Under the pieces are notes generated by a model. The model saw only the letters and a program-made list of their open reading frames with translations. It was not told where the DNA came from and ran no database searches. Below are positions 13,380 through 26,524 of a stretch of DNA of 64,000 nucleotides, in pieces. How positions within the stretch are numbered: the stretch's first letter is position 1; each line of letters begins with the position of its first letter. The stretch is from Hemibagrus wyckioides (lineage: Eukaryota; Chordata; Actinopteri; Siluriformes; Bagridae). The translations under genes were made by a program, and so were the position numbers. The stretch spans positions 9,023,511 through 9,087,510 of the forward strand of contig NC_080723.1 of the NCBI RefSeq assembly GCF_019097595.1. The letters run 5' to 3'.

Positions 13380-13985
13380 TCATTTATTCATCTTACCAAT
13401 AACACTAACCTTGGCATATAAAATTAATTTGTTCTGGAGGCGAGTTCTTAAGTTGAGAATTTGTATTGCTAAACGAATTTTCCAATAAGAAATAATGCAA
13501 ATGCAGATAATCCGTTCCAGCCACCCAAAAATATTACCAATATTACTGAGACAAAGTGTATGTAAACTGTATGGCTGCTTACAAAGAATTGACCCAAGCC
13601 GAGCATTCCATGTCAAGGGTCCAAGTTTGGGATAAAAATAGAACAGACCACCCATGCCACCAATCTGTTAACAAAAAACACACAAAAAATCACCTAGCTT
13701 TTGAACACATCCCGAAGGCAACTTTGGTATAGTGGGATGACTCTTTCAAAACAGCTTTCAGTGACTGAAAAAAAAAAATCATTGGCAACGATTGGCTTTC
13801 CACTGACGCAAACAAGTTTTGAATGGCTCCTAGGCATATGCGCAATGTAGCTAGTGTCCGGTTCAGTTCGGTTCAGTTTGTTCGTTGAAATGCTTCATAT
13901 GCCGATGCCGATTTCTTGCAAAATTTCAATTCTTAAGGCAAAAATTCATAAGGGAGGGCATTCATATGTTGAGGTTCCACTGTAT
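13380..13985. mobile_element. non-autonomous DNA-transposon-like repeat
   Basis: The right end reads TATGTTGAGGTTCCACTGTA; the left part has GGCGAGTTCTTAAGTTGAGA and AATCCGTTCCAGCCACCC. These words are typical of a fish repeat with CAGTGGAACCTC-type ends, resembling pogo/Tigger termini. No transposase is visible. The left end is not precisely located. Confidence 0.45.
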
Positions 13986-13989
13986 ACAG

Positions 13990-14800
13990 TGTAGCGTTGA
14001 CTTTGAGATCACAAAGATTGTGCCAAGATTTAGCCTCTCTAGAGTCCAGGGGCAGAAGCCAGTGTGGTGTCAACTGTCTTGGTAGTGACTATGGCAGATC
14101 AGCTGGATGTTCCCTGATCTAATCATGCAGCAACAGCAAGCTGAGAAAACAGTCAAAGGCTCTCCCAAGGCATGCTGCATCAACAGCTGCTGTGGGACAT
14201 TTCCCAGCTGACCTTGAACTGACAGTCGAGATGTGACATCTAACTCTACCTTCAGCACTATCTAGGACTAAACCCCATTTAACCTTTTCCGCTGCAGACT
14301 TTAAACTGTCTGTGCTTCAGTATTGGAAGAAAGGTTAATAATACTTTGCTGCTTGGCACCTGAGCTCCCAGGGCAAGCTTACAAACAGCTTGGCCATGCT
14401 GTGTAGTGGACATGATTGCACACAGTACATCACTGCTGAGTACAAGCAGCACTAATCCAAAAAAAAAAAAAGAACTGGGTGAGATCTTATGCACTTCCTC
14501 ACGAACTGGGCAGAGAGGGATTTAACTCCAGCTGCTTAGATGGTAGCAATTTCTTCAGTCTGCAGCCATTAACCTCTTGGGGAGAGAACCTGATCGAAAA
14601 CCTCGCTACTGGCACACAAGATTGGTTATGGATGCTGGCAGGTCTGGTTGGTATAGTCCACACTAATGGACACATGCAGTTAAAGCTGTGAAAGCTGTGT
14701 CAAGGTTTCTGCCTTTTTGTCAGTCTGTTTTGTGTCAATAGCAGAAAAAAAGAATGTTTTTATTGTGTTTTTAATGTTTTTATAATTTTCAGAAGTCAGT

Positions 14801-14832
<32 letters not shown>

Positions 14833-16980
14833 TTTTTACTTTTTTAGAAATTTCAGAAATAAACTAACTAAAACAGAAAAAACTGAAAACACACACCAGA
14901 AATGGAACAAACCAAAAGCATGATGCAATTACTGGCACAACCATGCATGAGACTCTCTGGGAGGTGCAGCACAAACTAACTTACTTACTGTGCAACATAC
15001 TGAGCAGTGCAAAGAGGAGCAATTTTGACCAACATCACCTGAAATAACATTATTTACCATGCAAATTAAACTATATCAAGTGACTTCAAAAGTATAGTTT
15101 TATGCTGAAGCATCTATGAAGTAACATGAGCTAACTAGCTATTCAAGTGATTCTAATTGATAGCTAATTCAAGTGTCTTCCTAGTTAAGATGGTTTTAAA
15201 AATAAATAAAATGTGGCTTTTTCCACATGCATTTTCTTTGTCATCCTGCACTCCTGTACTAACTATATCCAGGACAACAATGATGCCATATATAATGTTT
15301 TAAACAGATCTGTGCTTTATTTTGAATGTGTAGCCATTTAAAGGAATATTTAATCATTAGAAATGTAGGTTCAGTTCAGCAGGTGAGTAAAGCTTTTGAC
15401 GATAAAGCCACCTCTCATTTGTCATCATGCTACATTCAGAATCACTGACCTTGAAGCTTTATTCACCTTGATTGTCAGTAGCTATAAATTAGCATAAACT
15501 TTGGTCTTTGCTGCTGGTCTGATAGCTATCTGTCCAATACCTATCTTCAGTTGTGATTTTTTTTGATCATCTTTGGCTTTTTGCCTTCACATTCATCATA
15601 AAAAAGTTTCCCCTAATAATTATGGGTCTGATTTAGTTTGTGAATAGTAATTATATTTTACTGAGCCTATATTTAAATGTTAAATCTCTCTTTTTCTACT
15701 TTCAAACGTGACTCATGAAAATTTATGACAGTTAATTCATTCATAGTTGCACATTATGAAAATGAATCGGAACAATAAATCCTTGTTCTTTCTAATCAAG
15801 TAAAGGATTAAACAGAATTGACCTATGCTTTGTGATATAGCTCTGCAAGGAAAAGTGGTTTCATCCAACCCTGTGTTGCCATGGAAATTAATTCAGACTG
15901 TGTTGCCAAGTATTTCATTTTATTGGGACTAATATATTCATTTTATTATTTCAAGATATCTGCAATGATCCCCGAACAGTGTGATCATGTTTTAACTTAG
16001 TTTTAACCTTACTGTATGCATTACCAGCAAATTAAATGGGATAATGTGGGAAGCAGCTCTTTCAAATTAGAGATTATTTCCCGAATTCACAATATTTAAT
16101 GCCTGTGCTTTATAACATTTTAGAAAATGAAAGAACTTTCTGCTTCCAACTGCTTCCAGAGCTTAGGACCTGATCTTTCATAGAAATATGCTATGTGTCT
16201 ATATGCTCCATGAGATTCTTGCAAAAAGTCAGAATATCGTTAACAAATGCAAAAACAAGACAGATGGATAAGACAAACTGCATGAGCAAAAACTGAAGCT
16301 GGCTCGTAAATACTCCCAGGACCTGGGCTCTGACTGGGCCTATATCTAAAATGTTGATCTGTTTTCTTCTAAATCCAATCTTTTATTGACTTAAACTTGT
16401 GTTTGGTTTTTTGTTGTGGGTGGAAGATGAAACTGTCTAAAAGAGGCCTGCAGGTTTTAAAAATAGATGCTGTTTGGAGCTATTCATGATTTCTTCTATC
16501 TTGACTAGGCCCCTAAAATGTTTCAATTTATTTTTCACTTGAATTGTGTCAGTTGCTATATCACAATAAAAGTGGAAAAAGAATCTGGCATGTTTATTTC
16601 GCATCACAAAAAAACATGCAATTTCAACAGTATATTTCCGACTTCCTGGGTCTTGCTTCACTTCCAAGTAAAGATAACACACAAGTAAACTCCTTCTGCA
16701 CACAGGTTGTATATTCATTGGGGTTTAAGTAGTTTCTAGTGCCCTGGGTTTCTAAGCATGGTCTGCTTATGAAGCTAATAAAAGAAGATGAAACTGAGCT
16801 TCTCAGTTAAACACACACAGGTCTATGCTCATTCATGAAATTAACCACTGCTTCTGTAAGACTCCATTCACCACTCCTCCACCACCATACAGTCCCATTG
16901 CCAGTGTCTGAATGAGAAGCCCATTCATCTGTAAAAAAGAACAGAACAGAATTCCGGAGAACAGAACAGAATTCCGGAGA
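13990..16980. other. no gene recognised
   Basis: AT-rich DNA with (ATT)n/(TTTA)n at 14803-14836. Open frames at 14070-14691 and 16437-16998 show no recognised domains. A 20-base perfect tandem duplication lies at 16941-16980. Confidence 0.5.
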
Positions 16981-16984
16981 AAAG

Positions 16985-17215
16985 GTTGGAAAGACCATTA
17001 TCTACCAAATTTCACCAAACTACAGCAGCATGGCTCCATCCACTGGATCAGAGTTGGTGCTCTCTTTTTACTTAAGTCAATCAGAGAGCTGCTGATATCT
17101 GAATAATTGGGTACAAACAAACAATAATAGCCAACTACCCCATGCACTCCCCATGGCTCAAATGGAAGCCCAGATACTGTCTTTCACCCACTGTATACTT
17201 TAGTTCTACCTGCCT
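16985..17215 (-). mobile_element. Ty3/gypsy reverse-transcriptase fragment
   Basis: The minus strand reads GYYCLFVPNYSDISSSLIDL then KKRAPTLIQWMEPC, the conserved connection after RT in Ty3/gypsy pol and the same family as the relic at 6085-7400 (which has SNYSDFFSLLTDLNKK). Only this stub is clear. Confidence 0.7.
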
Positions 17216-17840
17216 TAAGGTTCTGAACAAAACAGTGCTTGGATGTTGAATGTGACGTTACTATAAATAATAATAATTAGCATATGATGGTAAGTCCATG
17301 ATTTCTACCCGGGAGTTGCTGAATGGAGCCAGAGACTCCAAACCAACCAAAAGGAATAGCCAGTTTTGAGCGGAAAACATAGAATTATATGCACCACCAC
17401 CTCTGGGGAAATTGCAGTAGAGCTAGAAACACATAAAAAAAATATGCTTGCCAACCTGCTGCAGCATGGCATTTTATATGGGAGTTGTTAGGCCATCAGT
17501 TGGCCCTCTTTTGATAGCATGGGGGGTGGACCACCCACTGTTATGTCACACATGAATATCTGAATGTCCATTTAGAATTTTAACATCCCTGCTTTGCCAA
17601 CTTATTTCTAGAAAACAGCTTTTTTATTACTTTAGCAGACAATTTGAATTATAAGCAGGACCTTATATTGCACAGTTATATACCATATGGTATACAGTTA
17701 TAGAAGGGACTACAGGAAGTAACAGCGAGGTGTACATTGGGGACATGTGGGGTATTTCTCCCAGTATCTTTCCTATGTGAGCAGTCACAACAGAAGTGTG
17801 GGTCTAGGTGATAAATTTGGTGTTCAAGTGACTAAAAGCT
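17216..17840. other. unassigned stretch between two gypsy fragments
   Basis: No coding similarity was recognised. It may hold untranslated or LTR parts of the neighbouring elements, but no LTR pair was seen. Confidence 0.35.
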
Positions 17841-17849
17841 TGAAACTAT

Positions 17850-18690
17850 AAGGACAAGCAGAAGGAATTTGCTTCGGATGGGTACAAGCTATGGCTTGAT
17901 CCAGCTGCCATTGAATAGCTCCCAAAACACAGGAGTGGGGAAGGATCAGCTCCACTTTGTCAGGTTGGGGCTCAGCCAAGTCTCTCAGTCCACAATGAAG
18001 GGCTTGGATGGGTCAGGATAACTGAGGATAGAAAAGCATTCTTGTTTCTTTGTTCTGCTGAGACATGGCTTGTTTGGCAGCAGGGTTCCAGGCTAGGTTT
18101 TTGAGGCTTCCTCACTGATGTGACATGAAGGAGGGGAGCAATGGACTACTACTGCCCCAGTTTGTCATGACATTTGGGGCTGATCACCTAACCCAGGAAA
18201 GATGCGCTTCATGGATCTCCCATTTCTCACCCTTTATGTACAACTAATGATGTGAAAGTCTCTGGGTCACCTGGCTGACAAGGGTCTCGAATTAGGGGGA
18301 GTAAGCCAGAATGTCATTAATGTAGACCACCACAGGTCTTCTCAGTATGTCCCTCAGCACATCACTGATCAGATGCTGAAACAGAGATGCCACTAGTAGC
18401 CTTCCATTCGTCCCACTCATGGATGTTCACCAAGTTATAGAGGTTAGAGAGGTCAGGTTTGTTGAATTGTGCGGCTTTGAGCTATTCCAGGGCTGCTGTG
18501 ACAAGATTTAGGGGATAGCAGTACTTAACAGTATGCTGGTACAGGTCTCTATAGTTGATACAGGGTTGAAGGCCGACTACCATTTTCGGCACAAAGAATA
18601 AACCTGCTAATGGATGTGGAGAATTTTATGTTGCCCTGCTGGAGCACCTCCTCCATTTCTCCATTGCTTTTTGTTCTGCTTATGCTGCTC
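17850..18690 (-). mobile_element. second Ty3/gypsy pol relic (RT to RNase H region)
   Basis: On the minus strand, high to low coordinates: [19 protein letters not shown] (RT core), a decayed LDL..YNL block, then QHLISDVLRDILRRPVVVYI and NDILAYSP. The expected YIDD box reads YIND, so a catalytic Asp is lost. Further along HPDPSKPFIVD matches the start of the RNase H region. Several stops interrupt the frame. It is a different lineage from the relic at 6085 (VVVYIND against AYLDDIVI). Confidence 0.8.
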
Positions 18691-19553
18691 TACATAGGAG
18701 GACACAGGAGTTGACTGGGAATATCTGACTGAAGCTCAGCACACAAAAGCCTATAGCAGGCCTCCAGTCTAAAGAGTTGCAGCTAGTACATTGTGTCATG
18801 GTCCTGATGCATATTCCAAATTCTTTCAAATGCATTAGGCCCTTACATCATCACAGAGTAGTGATGGTGTTAGAACTATCCAAACCCACCTCATCCAGCA
18901 CAGAATCAGGACACCATTATAAGTAGTATAGTGGCACTGGTCAGTGGTCAAGAATAAAAACTGTAACTGTGTAAATCTAGAGTTATTGAGGATGATACTA
19001 GTATAATGATACCAGTGGAAGATTGTATTCTTTGGTTCTGAAAGATACCAAATCTGGATATCAAAACAAATCTGCCTCTCAGCTATACCCTCTTTGTTAT
19101 GTACAAGAGCTCTTGTGCTATGAGGTTGGCCTTTTCTGATAGCAGGTGGAGTAAACAGATAGTCCACTGTGACTTGGACCAGGCCTATGCTACTGCAGCC
19201 TACTTGAAGAACTCTACAAAAGAAGGGTCACCCTGCAGGATCATCTTGGTGAAATACAATGGAAATACAGAGTCCTGGGTGTTTTCAATAGAGACTCTAG
19301 TAGAGTCTTGACAGAAACTCCAAATGTAGTTATAATAGGTCTACACAGGGGTTACACAGTGTTCTTTACAACTGCCTCATGAGTCCTTAGTAGTCATTAC
19401 ATAATGAACTGAATGTACATAATTATGCCCTTTAGTGCTTGGATATATTCTTCATGGACTTCTTGGACTCTGATTCACTCTGTCACATCTTGTACTCTTG
19501 TTCCTTTCTAGATTAACTTCATTGTGGGGTGACAGTGTGTCATGTATCTGTGA

Positions 19554-19555
<2 letters not shown>

Positions 19556-19588
<33 letters not shown>

Positions 19589-19598
19589 TGTGTGTGTG
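19556..19598 (+). repeat. (TG)n microsatellite
   Basis: TG dinucleotides with a CGCG interruption near the end. Confidence 0.95.
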
Positions 19599-19939
19599 AA
19601 GGTGTGTAAGAGAGAGATTTTTATTCTAATGAAAGAGCACGAGAGCTCCCTGGTGCCTCATATCCCCCGCCCCCTTCACAACACACAAAAATCTTATAAT
19701 GAATAAGAGACGGAAAGGAAAGAAAGGAAATTGAAGAAAAAACGAAATAGCTGTCAACTCTGTCCCCATCCCATATGCTGTACACCTAAGACAGCATACT
19801 GTTTCAGTACATTTGTGTGTGTGAGTCTGTGTGTGTGTGTGTGTCGTGTGTCTTTACTTCTGATCTCCTTTGGGACTGCTATATATGCCACATCACCAGT
19901 TGCTGGAGTGGAAGATTTCGTTTGGTTTCATCAGACACA

Positions 19940-19944
<5 letters not shown>

Positions 19945-19977
<33 letters not shown>

Positions 19978-19982
19978 ACACA
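19945..19982 (+). repeat. (CA)n microsatellite
   Basis: CA dinucleotides with one GA interruption. They create a spurious His/Thr-rich open frame. Confidence 0.95.
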
Positions 19983-22059
19983 GCAAATGTGGCCAAAATC
20001 TTGGTGTTCTTTTTTGTCTTTTTTGTCAAATATTTTAATAATTTTTCGGACTCACTTGACACTCGGACAAAAGAAGAGAAATCGTTCTTTTACAGGTCAG
20101 AACAGTTTTTATGGTTAAGAGTAATCACTGCACAACCAGACCTCCTCCTTCAGTCCTAATCCTTCCTGATACATGTTTCACCCTGTTGGCCAGCCAGTAA
20201 TAAATAAGCCTGCGGTGATGTAGGTGGTGTATGACGTTCAAAATCTGCTGGTCCACTGGTATTTTTAACACATACTGGAACCTATAGCATAAGCATAAGA
20301 CAAAAATTTTTTTATTGTCATGACTTTAAGTGATGGATAAAACTCCTATAGCACTTCTTATTATATGGTGTTGTGGATGTATGCTGCTGCATGCCAGCTC
20401 ATGTTAATATAAATAGTGCACTTTGTGGGGAAGTGGGAGAAGAAAGTACAATGGTGATAAAGATGTGCTTGCTGGCAAAGGCAGTAGCAATAGTATTGCA
20501 AGTGAAAGATACTCTGCAATTGGTTTAATAATCTGGCTGGGGTATCTGAAATTCAAAGTTGGGTTTAAATGTAGTATATGGTAAAAGGAAGGTTCAAAAG
20601 TGGAGATTTAAAACAGCAAAAAGAAGGACATTTTTTATTTTTGTAAGAATTTTTGATGTAACATATGATATTGTACTTAAAACACCAAAGACGTTTCTCT
20701 TCATAAGAAAATCATAATTCTTTAGTAACCTAAGCCTAACTCATAACCACTCAAGAGCTGATAAGCTTCAGTTTTACTCCTACATTATCAAAAGGCATGC
20801 TAACTAAAGGTAGATATAGTCAACTTTCTAGTGTTAGTATCCTATAACTTTACAAAAAGATCTGCTCTTATTTCACTCCTGGCACAAAGTGTTTGCCTCT
20901 AATATGATGTGCTAAAATCATATTTAGCATTTCTGATGGCACTCAGTCACAATTCATCACAGCCAGTGAAATATCACACCCTTACTGGGTGAAGTCTAGT
21001 TCTTACAACCTGTATTTTACATCCTCAATACAGCCCCACCATACTGATTTTTTACTGACAGCTGCTACTATGACCGGGTGTTCAAATGGCATTCTGCTAG
21101 TGAACTAGCACAATGAACAACTAACTAAATGAATCAATGAATGCATCTTTCATAAACTTTTATATTTCAAGTTATAAATATTATTTTCTGGCCTTTTAGG
21201 ATACATTTGTTAAACAGACAAAAAACATACAAAATGTTTCCAGTTAATCTGTTCTAAAATACCAAGTAATATTATCACAATATTATTATATTGTCAGTAT
21301 CAATATGATCAAAAGAGAGCTTATTTTTATGCCAGATTATTTTATTCAGTTATGGTGTGAACGCACATATAATATACTCAACAGACCAGACAAGACAATA
21401 CAATATTCAAGGAAATAGACATTTCTTTAAGGGAAATTTATATAAAATTTGATAATAGACTAAATGATTACATATAAAGAGGCAATTGGGAAAATAACCA
21501 AAAGATGAAGAAGTGGAAATCAATAGAGGCAGAGTCTGAGGAAACTGAAATAAAAAATTATTTAGAGTATTATACAGAATATGAACTGTAGTGCAGGGAT
21601 ATTATTGTGTTGCAGAGGAGTTCTAGCTTCTGTGAAAGAGGCAGATAAATTTTAGGTTCAAAGGTTTCCACTGGGTTTAGTGAGCACCACATCTCTGGAG
21701 AAAGAGAAGTTGTATGTCTTCTTATAAATAATGACTTGTGATGATGTAAGAGATAAATTGATAATATAACCTTGAAGGCATCTCACATTTCTTTTCCTTA
21801 GCAAAAGTCATTAATAAGAAGACTTGTATAATTTCTTGGTGAATTGTCTTGCTTAAGCAAACTTCTGTTGACGTCTAACACTGATCCATGCAGTATCTCT
21901 AGGGTGCTTCCAGGCCAGTGTTGATTAGAAATGTATAAGTTTCCCTTCTTCTAGTTTGTTTTTCTGAAGTTTTTGTTTGCCACTGTGACCATCATGTTGC
22001 TTATCAGGTATTTTACACTAGTATCTAGGACAGGTACAGACTGCAGCAAACAGTAAAAC

Positions 22060-22540
22060 AACAGGAAAAAAACAGTGGTGCTTCCCTGCCCACTCTCCAT
22101 GACTTGTACTCCATGAAAACCAGGAAATGGAGAAGAATCACTACAGACCCCTCACACGCTGGACATAACATTGTACAACTCCTCCTGTCTGGCAGGTGCT
22201 ACAGAATATTGTATACCAAACAGAGCTTCTTTCCACTGGCAATCACCTGTATAAACAGCTGACCTTGAATATGTCTTCACAAACTTGTTACACTCCACTT
22301 TACATCAATAAGTACTGTATTGTAAGAGCAGTCACACATCACTTCATCCCCATATATTACACACACTATTGCTGCTTGCACTACTCTCACATTTTGGACT
22401 GTCATATGTGATTTACACTACTGTTATTTGCACTTCTATGCACTCTATCCTGTCTCTTACTCTGTATATTGTGGTCTTTATTTAATTGTATGTAAATTAA
22501 ATGTATAGTGTTATTTTATGTGTGTACTTTTGAGGGTCAC
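22060..22540 (+). mobile_element. LINE 3' end (L2/Rex-like)
   Basis: The frame reads LPTLHDLYSMKTRKWRRITT, DPSHAGHN, LLLSGRCYR and SFFPLAITCIN in order. This matches the C-terminal tail of L2/Rex-type reverse transcriptases (the DPSHPGH...LLPSGRRYR...FFP pattern). A T-rich 3' untranslated part follows. The element is truncated at its 5' side. Confidence 0.7.
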
Positions 22541-22659
22541 CAACAGCAATCAATAGTGACAATGAACCTTTTTAAATTAAACAAATTTTGCTCAAATTCA
22601 ATTCCAAAAAGAGCATAGATAACAACTGTTATAATGTGTATACATTTTTGGGGCCCTTC

Positions 22660-23202
22660 TGTATATATACACTATGCTGGTGGAAGTGTAAGCAATAGGG
22701 AACAACAGAAACTCAGCCATGAAGTGGTCGGCCACGTAAAATCACAGAGCAGGGTCAGCGCATGCTGAGGCTCACAGTACACAGAAGTTGCCAACTTTCT
22801 AACTTTCTGCAGAGTCAATAGCTACAGACCTCCAAACTTTCTGTGGCCTTCAGATTAGCTCAAGAACAGTGCATGGAGTGCTTTATGGAATGGGTTTTCA
22901 TGGCTGAGCAGCTGCATCCAAGCCTTACATCACCAAGCGCAATGCAAAGCGCCAGATGCAGTGGTGTAAAGCACGCCCTCTCTGGACTCTGAGCCAGGCC
23001 TTCTCGTCCAACATCAGTACCTGACCTCACAAATGTGCATCTAGAAGAATGGTCTAAAATTCCCTGGGAAAAGCCTTCCCAGAAGAGTTGAAGCTGTTAA
23101 AGCTGCAAAAGGTGGGCCAACTCCATAATTAAAAATTGGATGTCATTAAATTTCATGTGCATGCAAAGGCAGATGTCCCAAAACATTTCACAATATAGTA
23201 TA
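22660..23202 (+). mobile_element. internally deleted Tc1-like transposon copy
   Basis: Two blocks match the fuller copy at 56147-57393: GGCCACGTAAAATCACAGAG to TGGACTCT (22730-22990), then GAGCCAGGCCTTCTCGTCCA to the right end (22991-23202). The junction at 22990/22991 removes about 430 bases, including all three DDE catalytic residues. The left terminal repeat is decayed to TATACACTATGC; the right end still reads ACAATATAGTA. Confidence 0.9.
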
Positions 23203-23433
23203 TAAATATATGTTGTGGTTTTCAATAATTGGTTTGATTCTGCTCTATGGAATGAATTAAAATTATTTATTTATTTTCAGCATTATGTTCTGGTGGATAT
23301 CCAGGTAGCAGACGTTGGTCACAGATATACACCGGCAATTTCTCCTCTTCTGAACTCTGATATGTACTATTGCTCTCCTAATTTAACCTTCACCCTCTGC
23401 TTCTACTTATGGAATGTAAAATCAGCCACCAGG

Positions 23434-23437
<4 letters not shown>

Positions 23438-23506
<69 letters not shown>
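23438..23506. repeat. (AT)n microsatellite
   Basis: About 34 uninterrupted AT units, self-complementary and able to form a cruciform. It directly follows CAGGTATGT. Confidence 0.97.
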
Positions 23507-23517
<11 letters not shown>

Positions 23518-23832
23518 CAACAAAGCATTAAGTGCTTCTATTGATGTCTCATCTTTTGTGGATGGCTAAGCAGTTGATGGGATGCTCTGGAAAGAAATAT
23601 TGAAATTGAATTCACAGAACATGCCCTTTTTGTCTGTATGGGTGTCAGCTTTTAAAGTTGGCTGCCTATCCTTTTTTTCCTGTTTATGTGCCATCACTAG
23701 GGTGACCTTGTGTTAATGAGGGTGTGAGCATGAGAGTTGCTCTTTCAGCACACCCCCCTGAGGCACCACCCAAATACAACAACCCCCACTACCCTCTCTC
23801 TCTCTTCCCCTCTCTCTCTCTTACACACACAG

Positions 23833-24026
23833 ACACACACACACATACACACAAATACCATAAGCACAACCCTGTGGTTTCAAGAGACAGAGTTTGCAAG
23901 AGGAAGAGAGTGAATGTATAAGAGAAGCAGAACAACAAAGAACCTAAATCCAAAACAAAGTGAATGAAAAGAAAGAGGATAAACTGCTTCGATTGAGGAA
24001 CTGTTGAACTATACCTCCATCTGAAA
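23833..24026 (+). promoter_or_regulatory. possible alternative non-coding exon
   Basis: A CT-rich tract (23797-23822) followed by ACACACAG forms an acceptor-like site at 23832. A strong donor GTAAGT begins at 24027. The 194 bases between are purine-rich with no reading frame of note. Chance splice-like signals are common in 50 kb, so this is only a candidate 5' exon of ptn. Confidence 0.15.
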
Positions 24027-26524
24027 GTAAGTACCATGCATAAGAGCTCAAAGTAGAAGGGAGGAGCGTTGGGACAGGGATTGAGAGAAAGGAGAGACAG
24101 AAGAGATAGCAGATTCAGCACAGAGCCTGGAGGAAGCTGTGTGCTCTGAATACATCACTTTGAGACATCTGTGAGCATGGAGGAGACAGGTAGAGGCATT
24201 CGGAAGAGATTTGTGGTCAGACAGAATCTCTATGCTCAGGAGAGAGTATGAAGGCAGGCTTGACAGTGTGTTGGTATCCCAAGTGTGTCGGTTTCTCAGC
24301 CCTGCAGAACAAGTTTCTGCTTAAGCCCAATGAGGAAAGCTAGACTTATTCTGAAGCTTAATCCTGATGACAAATGATATGGCATGACTAGAAGCTATTG
24401 TGATGAATATGACTGTACTATTAAATCCAAATGTGACACTCTTCAACTTTTATCAGCCAGAGAACTCGTAGTATTTCTGTTGAGGTACTTTTTCTGTTAT
24501 CACATGAACTTGTTAGTTAGGATGGTGTCTCACAAAGACACATTGTTAAAAGGAAATAAATGAACACAAATGAAAAGATCAAATAGCACAAGTTTGCATT
24601 GTGACACTGGAAAAATATTCTTTGTTCTGATTTGTTTTTTTTTTGTTTTTTTGCATGTTTTGAAGTGACATCCTTTTACTCTGGTGGTGCTTAACTATTT
24701 CTAACTCCCCCCCAAAGCATTTGCTTTAAATGTCATGTTTTGTAGTCGTTGAACCATTATCAGTAAAAGAGCGTAGGTTTGTTTGTTTCTTGTCTGTGAA
24801 AGATAGAGAAGAATATTTCACAGCAGTAATGAAATGTGTCACACGTTCCTTCTTATCACTGGCTACACTGTCATAGCCACATCCAATTTTTGGTTAAGAT
24901 GTTTTATCTCTAAAAAATATTCTAGTTTATAGAACAGTCCATTGTATAGAACATATAGCTTCTATGCAGTATATATAGCACTGTATGTAAGTCCTATATA
25001 TACCTTTTGTAGGGAAATAATTTGGTCTTCCTTGATTGGAATAGCAATGACAGAGTTATAAGTAGCTGCTTATATAAAAGAATATAAAAGAAGTAGACAG
25101 GGTGAAAAAGGAGGGCCTCAATGTGCTTGCTGTTGCTATAGTTATTCGCTATCCTACCACAGTCACTCCAGCCAAACCAAACTTTTTTCCCCATCCATCT
25201 GCACACAAAAGAGACTATGTGAACGCCTACACTGAAAAGAGACACTTACCATCACCATATAGTGAGTGTAATGAAACAGTGTTTAACTAGCTGTTAGATT
25301 GGGAATATTTGAAAGCACAGAAAGCCCAAGAGATAAAATTTGGGAGAGATTTAACTTTCTATTCTTTCTAAAAGATTTCTCTATAAAGATGCTTCTAAAA
25401 GTTCAGAAATTAGGAAATAAAATCAATGTTTTCTGTCCAGTTCTAGGTTGATATTTATTTTGCCCTAGTCTTTTTCTTTATTGGGGACACCAGTAATCCT
25501 TTGTATGTATCTGGGATGCCAAGTATAACAGCACTTGGCATGTCCCCAAATAAGTGGAAAGAAAGTGGTTTTGTCTGTTCATGATAACAGTGACTGAATT
25601 TTCCCCTCTGCTTTGTTTCATGGCTCCGATATAAAGACTTACAAACATTATTGTTAGGAAGAACAATGCTTGAGTTCAGCACAAAATTGCATTCCTGTGT
25701 CTCACATGACTGTTATAATTCAGATGCACTTGAGACCATTACAGCACAGATCCCAACTGAAGTAATAGGTGGCCAGTGAAGCAGTTACACTAAAAGTCTC
25801 TAATGGAGACCTCTATATATTTTTAATGGGAAAATGTCAATATGTGTCTGATATAGTGGTCCCACAGTGGAGCAGTGTTAAAGGATTGTAATATCTGCCC
25901 ATTAATATATGTGCATAGACTGGGTAAAGCTACCAATATTCCCTGTTGTTGGTATTGTTATTTATTTTATTTTTTTTTATCTTTTTCTTTTTCTTCTTCT
26001 TGACAATAGGGTGCTGTTTGAAAGAGAAAGTGGAGATTAAATTACACAAAATATAAAAATCCTGTACAGAGTGCATTTTCCAATATGCAACACTCTAATG
26101 GGGAAAATTTTGTTTTTTTTAGTGGCCAGCAAGTGATATTATGTATATAAGGACAAAGGTGCATAATATTTTCCTTCATTAAATAATGCTGGGAATAAAA
26201 TGACCAGGTTAATAAATGATATAATGAACCAGTGAAGTGGACCAAGAACTGGGAACACCTTATACAACAACAGTGATGATTGCCAATTTACCTTTGTCAA
26301 CATATGACTTATTCTGAGCTAATCTATACAGATTTTATTAAACACCATACAGTCCCTGCCAGCGTGTTTGTTATATACTGTACAATGAGGACATTTGGAT
26401 TTTAGATCATTATACGAATGAGATGATAGAATTTCAGCATTCATGTCCTGATGTTTACTTCTGGATGTGTTAATAAAACATCTTGGAGATGAGTGGTGGT
26501 GGTGGTGGTGGTGGTGGGGTATAG

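Larger units (their letters stand above)
18691..22050. other. no gene; microsatellite-bearing stretch
   Basis: The minus-strand frame at 18835-19167 could belong to the gypsy relic but shows no motif. The open frames at 19731-20159 are driven by (CA)n. Otherwise AT-rich with nothing recognised. Confidence 0.45.
23206..26520. other. no gene; simple repeats and a possible exon
   Basis: It contains (AT)n at 23438-23506, CT/CA-rich sequence at 23795-23850, the possible alternative exon at 23833-24026, and (GGT)n at 26491-26517. Open frames are low-complexity or featureless. Confidence 0.5.

Noticed and set aside
19731..20159. His/Thr-rich open frames over (CA)n (also 23724-23921 and 38699-39013)
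   Set aside because: Open only because dinucleotide repeats lack stops; no domain or splice context.
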